Assembly (NCBI GenBank): GCA_963765105.1 | Contig: CAVXUW010000002.1 | Location: 434,001 to 498,000, forward strand | DNA: 64,000 bases | Source: CALMEC01 sp963765105 | GTDB lineage: Bacteria; Actinomycetota; Thermoleophilia; Miltoncostaeales; Miltoncostaeaceae | Reading direction: 5' to 3' | Part shown: positions 1 through 9,132 of the stretch, piece after piece | Numbering within the stretch: position 1 is the first letter of the stretch | Layout of the letters: each line of letters begins with the position of its first letter | Program-made: the position numbers and the translations under genes | The notes under the pieces: model-generated | The model's database searches: none | What the model was told of the DNA's origin: nothing | Seen by the model: the letters and a program-made list of their open reading frames with translations, nothing else

Positions 1-80
1 TCTCCGCCGCCTCCTTGCGGGACGCACCTAGCGCGTATTCCGTCGTGCCAGTCCGTCCGCTAACCTGAGATTGAACTCGC

Positions 81-153
81 GGGGGATTAGCTCAGCTGGG
101 AGAGCGCCGCCTTTGCAAGGCGGAGGTCGTCGGTTCGATCCCGTCATCCTCCA
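81..153 (+). tRNA. tRNA-Ala (TGC)
   Basis: Complete 73-nt cloverleaf. The acceptor arm GGGGGAT pairs with ATCCTCC (one G-U), the D-loop is TAGCTCAGCTGGGA, and the anticodon stem CCGCC/GGCGG (107-111/119-123) encloses loop TTTGCAA with anticodon TGC at 114-116. The T-arm contains GGTTCGATCC. The discriminator base is A153 and CCA is not encoded. It reads GCA alanine codons. A possible -10 (TAACCT, 61-66) lies just upstream. No gene is visible in bases 1-80. Confidence 0.96.
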
Positions 154-390
154 CTACGTGATGCCAGCGATCTGAGTGGCAGATGTTCTCGTCAGCCGCT
201 CTGGCAGGTCGGCCCCAGCGATGGGGATGGTCGCGGTGGCTCGCCGATGCGTCGAGCCGTCGACCCCGCGCGTCGAGGCCAATCGAGATGGCCACTACCT
301 CGCTGTCACTTGCCAACGCCCCACACACCATCCCGATGCCTGAGTCACCGAGCCCTGACTGGGGCGAGAGACGACACTCCTTAACGTGGT

Positions 391-418
391 CGAGCCGGGC
401 AGTTGCCTGCCCGGCTCG
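391..418 (-). terminator. Hairpin downstream of the 440-982 gene
   Basis: Perfect 12-bp inverted repeat CGAGCCGGGCAG / CTGCCCGGCTCG with a TTGC loop. It lies 21 bases past the stop of the minus-strand secreted-protein gene. There is no long T-run, so it could act as a GC-rich actinobacterial terminator or simply protect the 3' end. Bases 154-390 between it and tRNA-Ala show no supported gene. Confidence 0.6.
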
Positions 419-439
419 AGTGCTCATTGCATCAGGGAA

Positions 440-982
440 CTAGACATCGAGGATGATCGGCTCCTCGACAACCGGCTCCACCGGAGGTGTCACGACGGGA
501 GGCTCAACGACGGGGGGATCCACAATCGGCGGCGCCCAGTCTGCGGCGACACCGCGGTCAACGATGACACGAGCGGCGGGCAGGTTTGCGAGAGCCGTTC
601 CGCGCGGGGCGCGAATCTCGACACGGACCTTGTCACCGGCCTTCAGATCGGCGAACGAACCGCGGATGCGGGTGGCGTTGACCCTGACGCGGGTCGATGC
701 GCCGATCTTGACGGTGATCATCTTTGCGTCGCCGAGGGCGCGGCGGACGTGCTTGTTGCCCTGCACGAACTGAACCGTGACGGAGCCGGCCGTTGCGTCG
801 GCAGTGACGACGCCGCGGAACTCGTACGCCACGATCTTGGCCTTCGCAGCCTTTTGACCGTGCTTGCCCTGCTCCATCTTGCCGGCCTTCGGGCCGTTGT
901 CCGACTTGCCTTGATCGGCCATTGCGGCCGGGGCGACGACGGCCAGCGCGGCCATCGCGGTGGAAATCATCCACTTCTTCAT
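440..982 (-). CDS. Secreted protein with OB-like domain and proline-rich tail
   Basis: 180 aa. Residues 1-22 form a Sec signal peptide (MKKW, then a hydrophobic stretch ending AAMADQ). A lysine/glutamine-rich linker follows, then a ~90-residue beta-rich region with repeated V-x-V strands (FRGVVTADATAGSVTVQF, VKIGASTRVRVN, LKAGDKVRVEI) like the DUF5666/OB-type fold. The last 35 residues are a P-V-V-E/P-P repeat tail, which may span the wall. The start is ATG 982 with GGAGG 8 bases upstream. It has no recognised enzyme motif, so its function is unknown; it is probably an exported structural or binding protein. Confidence 0.75.
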   Translation of the reverse strand: MKKWMISTAMAALAVVAPAAMADQGKSDNGPKAGKMEQGKHGQKAAKAKIVAYEFRGVVTADATAGSVTVQFVQGNKHVRRALGDAKMITVKIGASTRVRVNATRIRGSFADLKAGDKVRVEIRAPRGTALANLPAARVIVDRGVAADWAPPIVDPPVVEPPVVTPPVEPVVEEPIILDV

Positions 983-1009
983 GCGTACGTTCCTCCGTGA
1001 TTAACAAGT

Positions 1010-1027
1010 CCCATCATCCGTGATGGG
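1010..1027. terminator. Short hairpin between pirin and secreted-protein genes
   Basis: CCCATCA / TGATGGG, 7 bp, loop TCCG. It sits 64 bases past the pirin stop, and on the minus strand is followed by ACTTGTTAATC. It is possibly the terminator of the pirin gene; weakly supported. Confidence 0.4.
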
Positions 1028-1091
1028 AACGCCACTCAAGGTATCGGCGGAAACTCACAAAACTTGAATGCGCCCGGATGTGGTGGCCCGG

Positions 1092-2008
1092 CTACGTCTG
1101 GTCCAAGAACGTCCCATCACGCAGTTGGGAAACGGCGTCGTGAAGCTCGGCTCGGGTGTTCATCACGATCGGTCCGTACCAGGCCACCGGTTCCTGCAAG
1201 GGCGTTCCCGACACAAGCAGGAAACGGATGTCGTCGTCGCCGGCGGTGACAACGACTTCATCGCCGCCGGTCGAACAGGATGAGCGACCGATCGCCGGCG
1301 GCGACGTACGGAGGGTCATCCAGGTGCTCCGGGCCAATGGGGTCGGTGCGCACAGCTTGAGGTGAGCTGGCGCCGTGAGAACTTTCCGCCCCCGCAAACA
1401 CATAGGCAAATGCGTGCCGGTGCGTCTCGACGGGAAGGCGCGCGGTGCGGCCCGCGGGCACGGAGACGTCGAGATAGGTGGGGTCCGCGGCGATTCCGTC
1501 GACCGGCCCGCGCTGCCCCCAAAATGACCCACACACGACGCGCACGGCGGTACCGTCGTCGTCGACCACGGTTGGGATTGCCTCGGCGGTGACGTCTTGA
1601 TAGCGAGGGGCCGTCATCTTGAGCGACGATCGGCAGGTTCGCCCACAGCTGAAACCCGTGCATCGTCCCGTCAGGTGCCCCCTTCGGCATCTCTTGATGG
1701 AGTGATTCCGCGACCGGCAGTCATCCATTGGACGTCACCCGCGCCGAGGGTGCCGCGAGTTTCCCAAGCTGTCGCCGTGGGCCACCGTTCCCGCCAGAAC
1801 GTAGGTAATCGTCTCGATGCCGCGGTGTGGGTGCCAGGGGAACCCTGCTGCGTAGTCCTCCGGCCGGTCATTGCGGAAATCGTCGAACAGGAGAAACGGG
1901 TCGGTCGTCGGCCGTTTCGCCGAAGCCAAAGGCCCGACGCAGATGTACACCCGCGCCTTCGATATGTGGCTGTGACTCGCTGATCTGCTTGACCGGACGA
2001 ATCGACAT
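1092..2008 (-). pseudogene. Pirin family protein, five frameshifts
   Basis: Read in five shifted frames the region encodes one pirin-type bicupin: MSIRPVKQISES at the N-terminus, then DPFLLFDDFRN, FPWHPHRGIETITYVL (metal-ligand region), GDVQWMTAGRGI, MHGFQLWANLP, MTAPRYQDV and FLLVSGTPLQEPVAWYGP at the C-terminus. The ATG at 2008 has a GAAGGAGA ribosome site. The breaks are near 1900-1908, 1752-1756, 1699-1701, 1629-1632 and 1268-1271, and each looks like one extra base. Removing five bases leaves 912 nt (303 codons plus stop). Pirins are Fe-binding cupins, some acting as quercetinases. Sequence on both sides of every break is well conserved, so this is either very recent decay or sequence error. 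Confidence 0.85.
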
Positions 2009-2018
2009 GTCTCTCCTT

Positions 2019-2841
2019 CTATCCTGGCCTGCGGGCGATCGCGTACAGCTTGGTGAAATTGTAGGCGAAACCACGTGGGCTGGAGACCTCGTGCATTCGT
2101 GCGGCGGTCCGTTCGAGAAGGTCGGCGACACCGGCCTCGTCACGTTCGCCGGCGGTGATGTGGCTGGCGACCACGCGCATCCGTTCGAAATACGCCTCGA
2201 CGGTGGTGTGCCGCAGCCGGCGTTCCATCCAGATGTCGACGATGTCGAGGCCGGCGCCAGCGAGGTACTCCTCCGATTTCATCGACGTCGCGCTGCACCT
2301 GGTCGAACGCGGCATCCCAGCTGGACGGAGCAGGGGGTGTCAATGACCGCAGGACCTCACGAAACTCGTGTTCCCCGCCGCGCCCGGAACAAAGGATACC
2401 GATGATCCCGCCCGGCACCAGGGGGCGTGACATCGCCTTTGCGGCGCCGGGCTTATCCGGAAACCAGTGCATCGCCATCGACGAGATCACGGCATCGACG
2501 CTCTCATCGGCCACGCCCATATCCATGACGTCTGCCGCGCGAAGCTCCACCGTCACGCCATCGAGCTCGCCGATCTTCTCGGCAAACACGTCCAGCATGC
2601 CCTGGGCCGGATCAACGCCGACGATGTGAGAGCAACCGAAACGCGTGTGCATCGCGAGAGCGGACCATCCCGTTCCACAGCCGACGTCAAGTACCCGTTG
2701 GTAGCTGCCGTCGGGAAATGCCGCCGCCAACCGTTCCGCGCCGCGGATGTTGTGGCGCACCGTCGCGTCATAGTCCTTCGCGGTGCTGGTGAAGTTATCG
2801 GCGGCGCCTTCGGTCGCATCGGTCACATCGGCGTTGCTCAC
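2019..2841 (-). CDS. SAM-dependent methyltransferase, one frameshift
   Basis: Class I methyltransferase of the Methyltransf_11 type. Motif I is VLDVGCGTGWSAL, followed by an acidic strand-2 residue (IVGVDPAQGMLDVF) and the strand-4 region DAVISSMAMHWFPD. GTG 2841 is chosen as start because GGGAGG lies 7 bases upstream. Near 2274-2276 the frame changes by one base, after RDVDEI; continuing in the next frame gives EEYLAGAGLDIVDIW and so on to the stop at 2019. Without the extra base it is 273 aa. The substrate is not predictable. It lies directly upstream of the pirin start (10-base gap) and is divergent from the M23 gene. Confidence 0.8.
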
Positions 2842-2997
2842 GCGGTTTCCTCCCAGCAGGTACCGGTACGGGGAGGATCGCAAACAGCGGGCCTCAATGC
2901 CTCGTTCGTCCCCCGATGTACGAAATCCGTTGTTCGCGGCTCTTGACGGGCGACGCACGACGGCGTCAGATTGTGTGAACTCAGACAAGGGGGGGCA

Positions 2998-4215
2998 ATG
3001 CGCGTGCTCACACTCACCAGTCCGCGGTTGCGGGGGCCGGATGTGGCCGCAGTGCAGAAAGCACTCGGTGTGCGGGCAGACGGCGTCTTTGGCCCGATAA
3101 CGGCCCAGGCCGTTTCGGCGTGGAAGCGCCGCGCCGGCTATCCCGATGGTGAGATCAACGCCGGTCTCGGGCCACGCGGCCAGGGATATCTGCTGGGGAA
3201 GACGCTTCGTCCCGCGGACTACCTGGAGCGTGCAAGCCGCCGGGCGCTTGAGGCCCACGCGCACCATCTCATTCGTGAGAAGCCGCCTTGTGGCGAAGGA
3301 GCTGCGCCCCAGCGCCCACTTCGGTGGCCGGTGAAGCCATTCGACGGGCCACACCAGGTGCGCGGAGTGTTCGGCGAGGTCCGTGGTCTCAGCGGGGTTG
3401 TCGGCACAGCGGGTTTGACGGGAGCGCGTCTCGGGACGTTTTTGGCGGGCCTCAACCCCGTACTCGTCGCGGGCCGGCGCAATATTCATCACGGCATCGA
3501 CATCGTGGCGCCCGACCTCACGCCGGTTTATGCCCTCACCGATGGCATCGCCACGTGGGGAGGCACCGACAAGAACCGGACGCGATTCGTACGGGTGGGA
3601 GATTTCGACTACGTCCACCTGGCCGATCCCATCCCTGCGGGGCGTCGGGTCAAGGCCTTCCAGACCGTTATCGGCAAGGTGCATCCCGGCTCCGCGCATG
3701 TGCACCTCAGCCGATACGTCGGGGAACGTGCGGTGAACCCACTGCGTTTCGGCGGCTTGCTCGGGTACACCGACACCGCTCCGCCGGAGGTGCGGCAGCT
3801 CATCGCCTATCGTAACGACGGCCGCACGGTCGACCTGCAGAAAATTCGTGGTGCGGTCGCATTGTTCGTCGACGCGGTCGATATCCAGTCGAATGGTGGG
3901 AACTCCACCGGCCTCTACCGCCTGGGCTACCGCATTCGCAATGGCGCGGGCAAAGTTGTCGTGGGTCCCTACCAATGCCTCCAGATGGACCAGGTCGTGC
4001 CGGAACCGATCGGCAACATCCTCTACACCACCGGATCGACGCGAAATCGCTTCCAGACGTCATGGCTCTACCGACTGACTGTGAAGAGTCCATCCGCCGA
4101 CGGGGCCCTCCACACCGGGCACCTGCCTCCCGGCCCGTACTCGGTGGAGGTCACCGCGGCGGACGTCATGGGCAACAGCACCACGGAGGTGTTTCCCATC
4201 GCGATCATCGCGTAG
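2998..4215 (+). CDS. Peptidoglycan-binding / M23 (LytM-like) peptidase domain protein
   Basis: 405 aa from ATG 2998 (AAGGGGGG just upstream). Residues ~1-55 form a PG_binding_1 repeat (DVAAVQKALGVRADGVFGPITAQAV). Residues ~155-245 form an M23-like domain with the zinc ligands in place: HHGIDI (H-G-x-D) and AHVHLS (H-x-H), with the strand VYALTDGIATWGG between them. The C-terminal ~150 residues are beta-rich and not recognised. There is no signal peptide at this start. It probably cleaves or binds peptidoglycan cross-links. Confidence 0.8.
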   Translation: MRVLTLTSPRLRGPDVAAVQKALGVRADGVFGPITAQAVSAWKRRAGYPDGEINAGLGPRGQGYLLGKTLRPADYLERASRRALEAHAHHLIREKPPCGEGAAPQRPLRWPVKPFDGPHQVRGVFGEVRGLSGVVGTAGLTGARLGTFLAGLNPVLVAGRRNIHHGIDIVAPDLTPVYALTDGIATWGGTDKNRTRFVRVGDFDYVHLADPIPAGRRVKAFQTVIGKVHPGSAHVHLSRYVGERAVNPLRFGGLLGYTDTAPPEVRQLIAYRNDGRTVDLQKIRGAVALFVDAVDIQSNGGNSTGLYRLGYRIRNGAGKVVVGPYQCLQMDQVVPEPIGNILYTTGSTRNRFQTSWLYRLTVKSPSADGALHTGHLPPGPYSVEVTAADVMGNSTTEVFPIAIIA

Positions 4216-4418
4216 TATCAGGCAGATGTTGTGCACCGGGCGGAGTGGCGCGCCGACGAGTTTCGCCCACGGGCCAAACATCGCTGTTCCGGTTGTGCGG
4301 ATGGAGTAGGTATCGCCGTGCCGTTTCACTCCATCGGGCTAAAGATCGGCGTGTGGCATGGACTTAGAGTGATCCTTGTCCGGTCCCTGCGGGATCAGTC
4401 ACGACCAGGAGACGTCAC

Positions 4419-5897
4419 ATGCGATCACGCGTACTTCGCCGCCTGGCCCCGTTGGGGTTAGCGGCGTTACTTGTTTTCCCGGCCGCGGCATTTGCTGCGG
4501 ACGCACCAAAGGTCGAGGACGTTGCGTTCTCGGTCAACCAGCTCTGGGTCGTGCTTGCCGCGATTCTCGTGCTGTTCATGCAGGCCGGCTTCGCGATGTT
4601 GGAGATCGGCCTCTCACGCATGAAGAACGCCGGCGCGGTTGCCGGAAAGATCATCATCAACATGGCCATCTCGTTCCTCATGTTCTGGGCCATCGGTTTC
4701 TCGTTCGCGTTTGCGTCGGGTAGCGGTTTCATCGGCTCCGGTGGCTGGTTCTTGGACCTCACCAACTTCTCGGACCAGTTCTCGTCGTTGGCGTACAGCA
4801 ACACACCGCCTCAAGCGCAGTTCTTCTTCCAGGTCGTTTTTGTCGCGGTGTCGCTGGCCATCGTGTTCGGCGCAATGCTCGATCGCACGAAGTTTGCGGC
4901 CTACATCCTGTTCGGCGTTGCTTTCACCGGCTTCATCTACCCAACCGTTGCGCACTGGACATGGGGCGGGGGATGGTTGGCGAAGGATGGTTTCCTCGAC
5001 TTCGCCGGAAGCTCCATCGTTCACCTTCAAGGTGCCCTCGCGGCTCTGGCGGGCGCCATCTTGCTCGGTCCCCGTATCGGTAAGTTCCGAAACGGCAAGG
5101 CCGTCCCGATTCCGGGGCACTCCATCCCGCTAGCCATGCTCGGCGTTCTGATCTTGTGGGTCGGCTGGATGGGTTTCAACCCGGGCTCGACGCTGAACGC
5201 CGTGGCGAACAACTTCGCCGACATCGCGGTTAACACCAACCTTGGCGCCGCGGCCGGCGTCATCGGCGCCACCCTCGGTGCGCTAATAATGTTCAAGACG
5301 CTCGACGTTTCGCAGATGGGCAACGGCGCCATCGCCGGTCTTGTGGCGATCACCGCGCCGTGTGCGTTTGTCGATCCCTGGGCCGCGGTCCTCATTGGCC
5401 TCGTCGCCGGCCTCATCGTTCCGCCGCTGGTTGTGTTGGTCGACAAGCTGAAGATCGACGACCCGATCGGGTGTCTGCCCGTGCACGGTGTCGCCGGCAT
5501 CTGGGGCACGTTGGCGGTCGGTCTCTTCGCCACTGCGGAGCGCACAACGGGCATCGGTCTCGGCAAGAGTGAAGGCCTCTTCCTCGGTGGCGGCGCGTCG
5601 CAGCTGTGGGTGCAGTTCTACGGCATCGCTGCGACCGTCGGCTTCACGCTCACCGCTTCGTTCCTCGTGTTCTACGCCATCAAGAAGACGGTTGGGCTTC
5701 GCGTCAGCGAAACCGAGGAACTCGCCGGACTGGACATTTCCGAGCACGGTATGTTCGGATACCCCGAGCGGTTCATCGATGTGCCCGGGGCCGAGCCGGA
5801 AGGTTCGGGGCCGGCAAGTGCGGCGCGTGAGCCGCAGCTGTCATCATCACCATCGACGCAGGCAGCAGCGGCGTCCTTTGCGAAGGAGGGAAGTTGA
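4419..5897 (+). CDS. amtB: Ammonium transporter AmtB
   Basis: 492 aa. A cleavable signal peptide (residues 1-27, ending AAAFA) precedes about eleven membrane helices, as usual for Amt proteins. The start of the fold (QLWVVLAAILVLFMQAGFAMLE) and the twin pore histidines, in SSIVHLQGALAAL and LPVHGVAGIWG, are present. The C-terminus is a long Ser/Ala-rich tail. Start ATG 4419 follows AGGAGA. The stop overlaps the start of glnB by four bases, the classical amtB-glnB arrangement in which PII plugs the transporter when nitrogen is plentiful. Confidence 0.95.
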   Translation: MRSRVLRRLAPLGLAALLVFPAAAFAADAPKVEDVAFSVNQLWVVLAAILVLFMQAGFAMLEIGLSRMKNAGAVAGKIIINMAISFLMFWAIGFSFAFASGSGFIGSGGWFLDLTNFSDQFSSLAYSNTPPQAQFFFQVVFVAVSLAIVFGAMLDRTKFAAYILFGVAFTGFIYPTVAHWTWGGGWLAKDGFLDFAGSSIVHLQGALAALAGAILLGPRIGKFRNGKAVPIPGHSIPLAMLGVLILWVGWMGFNPGSTLNAVANNFADIAVNTNLGAAAGVIGATLGALIMFKTLDVSQMGNGAIAGLVAITAPCAFVDPWAAVLIGLVAGLIVPPLVVLVDKLKIDDPIGCLPVHGVAGIWGTLAVGLFATAERTTGIGLGKSEGLFLGGGASQLWVQFYGIAATVGFTLTASFLVFYAIKKTVGLRVSETEELAGLDISEHGMFGYPERFIDVPGAEPEGSGPASAAREPQLSSSPSTQAAAASFAKEGS

Positions 5898-6256
5898 AAA
5901 AGATCGAAGCGTTCATCCGTCACGAGGCCTTCGATGCGATCCGCGACCAACTTGACGCGATGGGACTTCCCTCGATGAGCGTCAGCGAGGTCAAAGGCTC
6001 GGGCCGTCAGAAGGGCTTTACGGAGAGCTACCGCGGGGCGAAGACCACGATCTTCCTCCGGCCGAAGCTCAAGCTGGAGATTGCCGTTGCGGACGAGGAT
6101 GTGGAGCGTGCCATCGACACGATCATGTCCCACGCCCACACGGGTGATCCCGGTGACGGCAAGATCTTTGTCTATGACATCGAGGAGGCCATTCGGGTTC
6201 GCACCGGCGAGCGCGGGCCGGTTGTCCTCGCCTCACACGAGGAATCTGTGGCCTGA
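5894..6256 (+). CDS. glnB: Nitrogen regulatory protein P-II
   Basis: 120 aa with the PII fold (KKIEAFIRHEAFDAIRDQL; B-loop-like HTGDPGDGKIFVYDIEEAIRVRTGE). The start is TTG 5894 with GAAGGAGGG upstream, overlapping the amtB stop. It senses ATP/ADP and 2-oxoglutarate and controls AmtB and glutamine synthesis. The T-loop reads TESYRGAKTT: the tyrosine that GlnD uridylylates in enterics (Tyr51) is Thr here, while the earlier Tyr46-equivalent is kept. Modification at the usual site is therefore unlikely. Confidence 0.92.
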   Translation: MKKIEAFIRHEAFDAIRDQLDAMGLPSMSVSEVKGSGRQKGFTESYRGAKTTIFLRPKLKLEIAVADEDVERAIDTIMSHAHTGDPGDGKIFVYDIEEAIRVRTGERGPVVLASHEESVA

Positions 6257-6262
6257 CGCGGC

Positions 6263-7742
6263 CTAAAGCCGCTGCGGTGTGAGGTTCGTGGAGAGGTCCC
6301 CCGGCTCGCGTCGGGGGATTTCCTCCGCGAGGTCCAGAATGAAGCGGGTGCCCCTGCCGACCTCGCTTTCGAGTGTGAGGTCACCACCCAAGGCACGAGC
6401 GAGCTGGCGACTGATGGTGAGTCCAAGCCCGCTTCCGTGTCGACCGTCGGGAAGGTCCTCGGACCGAAACGGCTCGAAGATCGATTCGTGACGGTCGGCC
6501 GGAATGCCCGGTCCGGAATCGGTCACAAACACCGTTGCGCCCTTGCCTCCACCGATCCGTGGGTAGGCGGCGACAGTGACCTTCCCACCGTCGGGAGTCC
6601 AGCGAAACGCGTTGTCAATGAGGTTGCTGACGATCTGCCGGACGCGTTTTCCATCCGTGAAGAGGATCGGAAGGGGGTCCCCGACGAGCTCGTAGCTGAT
6701 GTCGCGGCGTGCGGCCTCTGCCGCGTAGGCATTGAAGGCCCGGGCGATCAGGTCGTTGCCGTCGACGGTGTCGAGTTCCAAGCGGAACCGGCGCGCCTCG
6801 AGTTTTGCCAGGTCAAGAAGGTCGGTGATCAGTCCTTCCAGCCGGTCACACCCGTCCTCGATGGCGTCCAGGGAGCGGGGGACCGCGTCTTCGGGCACGA
6901 CGCCATCGACTCAGCGCTTGAGAGTGGCCGCGGATGGCCGTCAGCGGCGTGCGGAGGTCATGTGTCACGCGCATGAGGAAGTCGCGACCGAGCTGCTCGC
7001 GGTGGTGGAGTTCGGCGACCATGCGGTTGAAGGCGTCACCAAGGGCATCGATCTCTTCCGTGCCTTCACGGGCGACGCGGGTTTCGAGGTCGCCCTGGCC
7101 GACGCGCGCCGCGGCATGTTGAAAGCGGGTGAGCGGCTTCATCACCTTGCGGGTCAGCAGGGTCGTAACCAGGATCGCGAAGAGTAGTCCGATGAGCGCG
7201 GCGAACAGGACACGGTTCGCCACCCGTCGCCACACCGAGGTGACGGCGGAGCGGTCACGCGCCAAAACGGTGGCACCCACCACGTCGTCGAACAAGGTGA
7301 TCGGAGCCGCCGCGGCGATTCGCGTCCCTTCGCGACCACGTTCGCGGTAGTCAAACTCCAGAACCTCGCCCTTTTCAAGGGCCCTGCGGTCCAGCTCCTT
7401 GCTGGCCGCGGATGGGAGCGTGCTGGGCGCCCCGGGGCTGAGGTCGAATCCCCAGTACAGGATCTGTGTTCCGGGGCCCGCGATGCTCTCGAAAAGAGCG
7501 ATGCGACCTCGGGTCGGGTTGTAGCTGTTTTCTTCTGCCGACTGCACGACGCTCTCCGCGTCCTCGCTCATGAGGCCCGCGATCCCGATTGCTGTTTCCT
7601 TGAGGTCGGCGATCTCTTCCGACACGGTCTGCGTGCGCACCAACTCGATCCCGAGGAGTGCGAAGGCAAGCGATGCGGCGATGAGCCCCACGGTTGAGGC
7701 GAGCGCCAGACGCCCCCGCAGGGTGCGCCACGGGAACTTCAC
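6263..7742 (-). CDS. Sensor histidine kinase, one frameshift
   Basis: Partner kinase of the response regulator upstream: GTG 7742 overlaps the regulator's stop (GTGA), indicating translational coupling. An N-terminal membrane helix (LALASTVGLIAASLAFALLGI), an extracytoplasmic sensor of ~130 residues, a second helix (VLFAALIGLLFAILVTTLL), a HAMP region and a HisKA box with phosphoacceptor (THDLRTPL) are followed by HATPase with N box (NLIDNAFRW), DSGPGIP and GSGLGLTI. Between AIRGHSQALS and VVPEDAVPRS (near 6906-6911) the frame shifts by one base; corrected length is 492 aa. The signal is unknown. Confidence 0.85.
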
Positions 7743-8446
7743 TTCTTTGCGGCGGGCACCTTGTAGCCAGTGCCCCAGACCGTCTGAATCGGACAACCGT
7801 CGCCCAACTTGCGGCGCAGTTGCCGAACGTGCACGTCAATTGTCCGGCTGTCTCCGAGAAAGGTGAAGCCCCAGACGCGTTCGAGCAGTTGCTCACGGGT
7901 GAGGACGATGCCGCGGTTCTCCACCAGCGTGGTGAGCAGGTCGAACTCTTTCGGGGTGAGCTGTACCTGGTCCTCGCGGATATACACTTCGCGCGGTCCG
8001 ACCTCGATGCGCAGCTCGTCGACCTCGAACGTTTCGGCGCTGGCTGCGAGGGAGGGGGCCTCGTTTGCTTCCGACCTCCGCAGCACGGCCCGCACCCGTG
8101 CCACCAGCTCGCGCGGGTTGAATGGTTTGGTCATGTAATCGTCAGCGCCGAGCTCCAGGCCGACCACCTTGTCGACGGCATCGTCGCGCGCCGTGAGCAT
8201 CACGATGGCGGGCCCATTGCCGGTGCCGGACGCACGCAGCTGCTTCGTGATCTCGTACCCGTCCATGCCGGGGAGCATGAGGTCGAGCACGACGAGCTGC
8301 GGGTGATCGCGCTCGGCCATGGCCAGGCCCTCATCGCCGCGGTGGGAGACGCTCACGCGGTAGCCCGCCGCCTCCAAGTACATCTTGGCGAACGACGCGA
8401 TGTTCTGTTCGTCCTCGATGATGAGGACGTGGGCCGAGGAGCTCAC
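7739..8446 (-). CDS. OmpR/PhoB-family response regulator
   Basis: 235 aa from GTG 8446. The receiver domain has the acidic pair (IIEDEQ), phosphoacceptor Asp (LVVLDLMLPGMDG), Thr (VMLTAR) and Lys (MTKPF). The Trans_reg_C winged helix ends with GDSRTIDVHVRQLRRKLGD and VWGTGYK. A -10 hexamer (TAAACT, 8453-8458) ends six bases before the GTG, so the message is probably leaderless. It is followed by the coupled kinase gene. Target genes are not known. Confidence 0.93.
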   Translation of the reverse strand: MSSSAHVLIIEDEQNIASFAKMYLEAAGYRVSVSHRGDEGLAMAERDHPQLVVLDLMLPGMDGYEITKQLRASGTGNGPAIVMLTARDDAVDKVVGLELGADDYMTKPFNPRELVARVRAVLRRSEANEAPSLAASAETFEVDELRIEVGPREVYIREDQVQLTPKEFDLLTTLVENRGIVLTREQLLERVWGFTFLGDSRTIDVHVRQLRRKLGDGCPIQTVWGTGYKVPAAKK

Positions 8447-8452
8447 AGGTTC

Positions 8453-8458
8453 AGTTTA
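8453..8458 (-). promoter_or_regulatory. -10 element of response regulator gene (leaderless)
   Basis: TAAACT on the minus strand with only six bases (GAACCT) before the GTG start at 8446. Transcription would begin at or next to the start codon. There is no good -35. Confidence 0.5.
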
Positions 8459-8487
8459 CTCGGGGTGGGGCCGAACCCCTGCTTTGC

Positions 8488-9021
8488 TCAGCTGAGCGCC
8501 GTGGCGGCCCGGAGGGCTTGGGTCGTTCTCCGAGACTCCGTCGGCGGGGGAGCAATGGCGATTGGAGGGACGGCGTCGGCCCAGCTACGGGGCTCGTCGT
8601 CGTTGACGGAGTACGTCCCTTCGCCGCTCAGACGCGTGACCTTGCCGCGACCGATCATCGTGACTGATATCGGGTTCGTGCCGCTTGCGAGCGTGATGCG
8701 GAGGTTGGTTCCCTTGATGAAGAAGGTGCCTCTTGCCTTCGGAATGGTGAACACGCGGATTGTGCGCCCATCCGAGGTGACAACGCGTGGGGTTTGTGCG
8801 ACGCCGCGCACCTTGACCACGGCACCGCCGATGCGGTCGCGCACGATGATGCTGCCTTTGATCTTCCCGAACGCGGCCGTCATGTTGCCTTGTGCGGTGA
8901 CGGTGCCCGTGCCCATCGCGGTGAAGCTGCCGACGCGCTTGCCGGTGGGGCCTGCGATCGCCGGTGCGCTGACGCCAATGGCGACGACTGCGGCAATGGC
9001 GCTGATGTGTCGTGCGTTCAC
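8488..9021 (-). CDS. Secreted beta-rich protein of unknown function
   Basis: 177 aa, start GTG 9021 with AAAGAAG upstream. Residues 1-24 are a signal peptide (ISAIAAVVAIGVSAPAIAG). The mature part is Gly/Thr/Val-rich beta structure (GTGTVTAQGNMTAAFGKIKG, ITLASGTNPISVTMIGRGKV), and the last ~35 residues are Pro- and Arg-rich. It lies 111 bases past rskA and may belong to the sigma-factor regulon. No family is recognised with confidence. Confidence 0.65.
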   Translation of the reverse strand: MNARHISAIAAVVAIGVSAPAIAGPTGKRVGSFTAMGTGTVTAQGNMTAAFGKIKGSIIVRDRIGGAVVKVRGVAQTPRVVTSDGRTIRVFTIPKARGTFFIKGTNLRITLASGTNPISVTMIGRGKVTRLSGEGTYSVNDDEPRSWADAVPPIAIAPPPTESRRTTQALRAATALS

Positions 9022-9132
9022 GTCGCTTCTTTCCGTCTTCAGGGTCCCTCGCCCCAGAAGTATCGGTGGTGCGCGTAAGCGGTTTATCGTTTCGCTGTAA
9101 CGACTTTGTAATTGTGCGTCGTGGCAGCGGGC

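Noticed and set aside
2842..3975. N-terminal extension of the methyltransferase frame
   Set aside because: The extension is antisense to the PG-binding/M23 gene; GTG 2841 has a good ribosome site.
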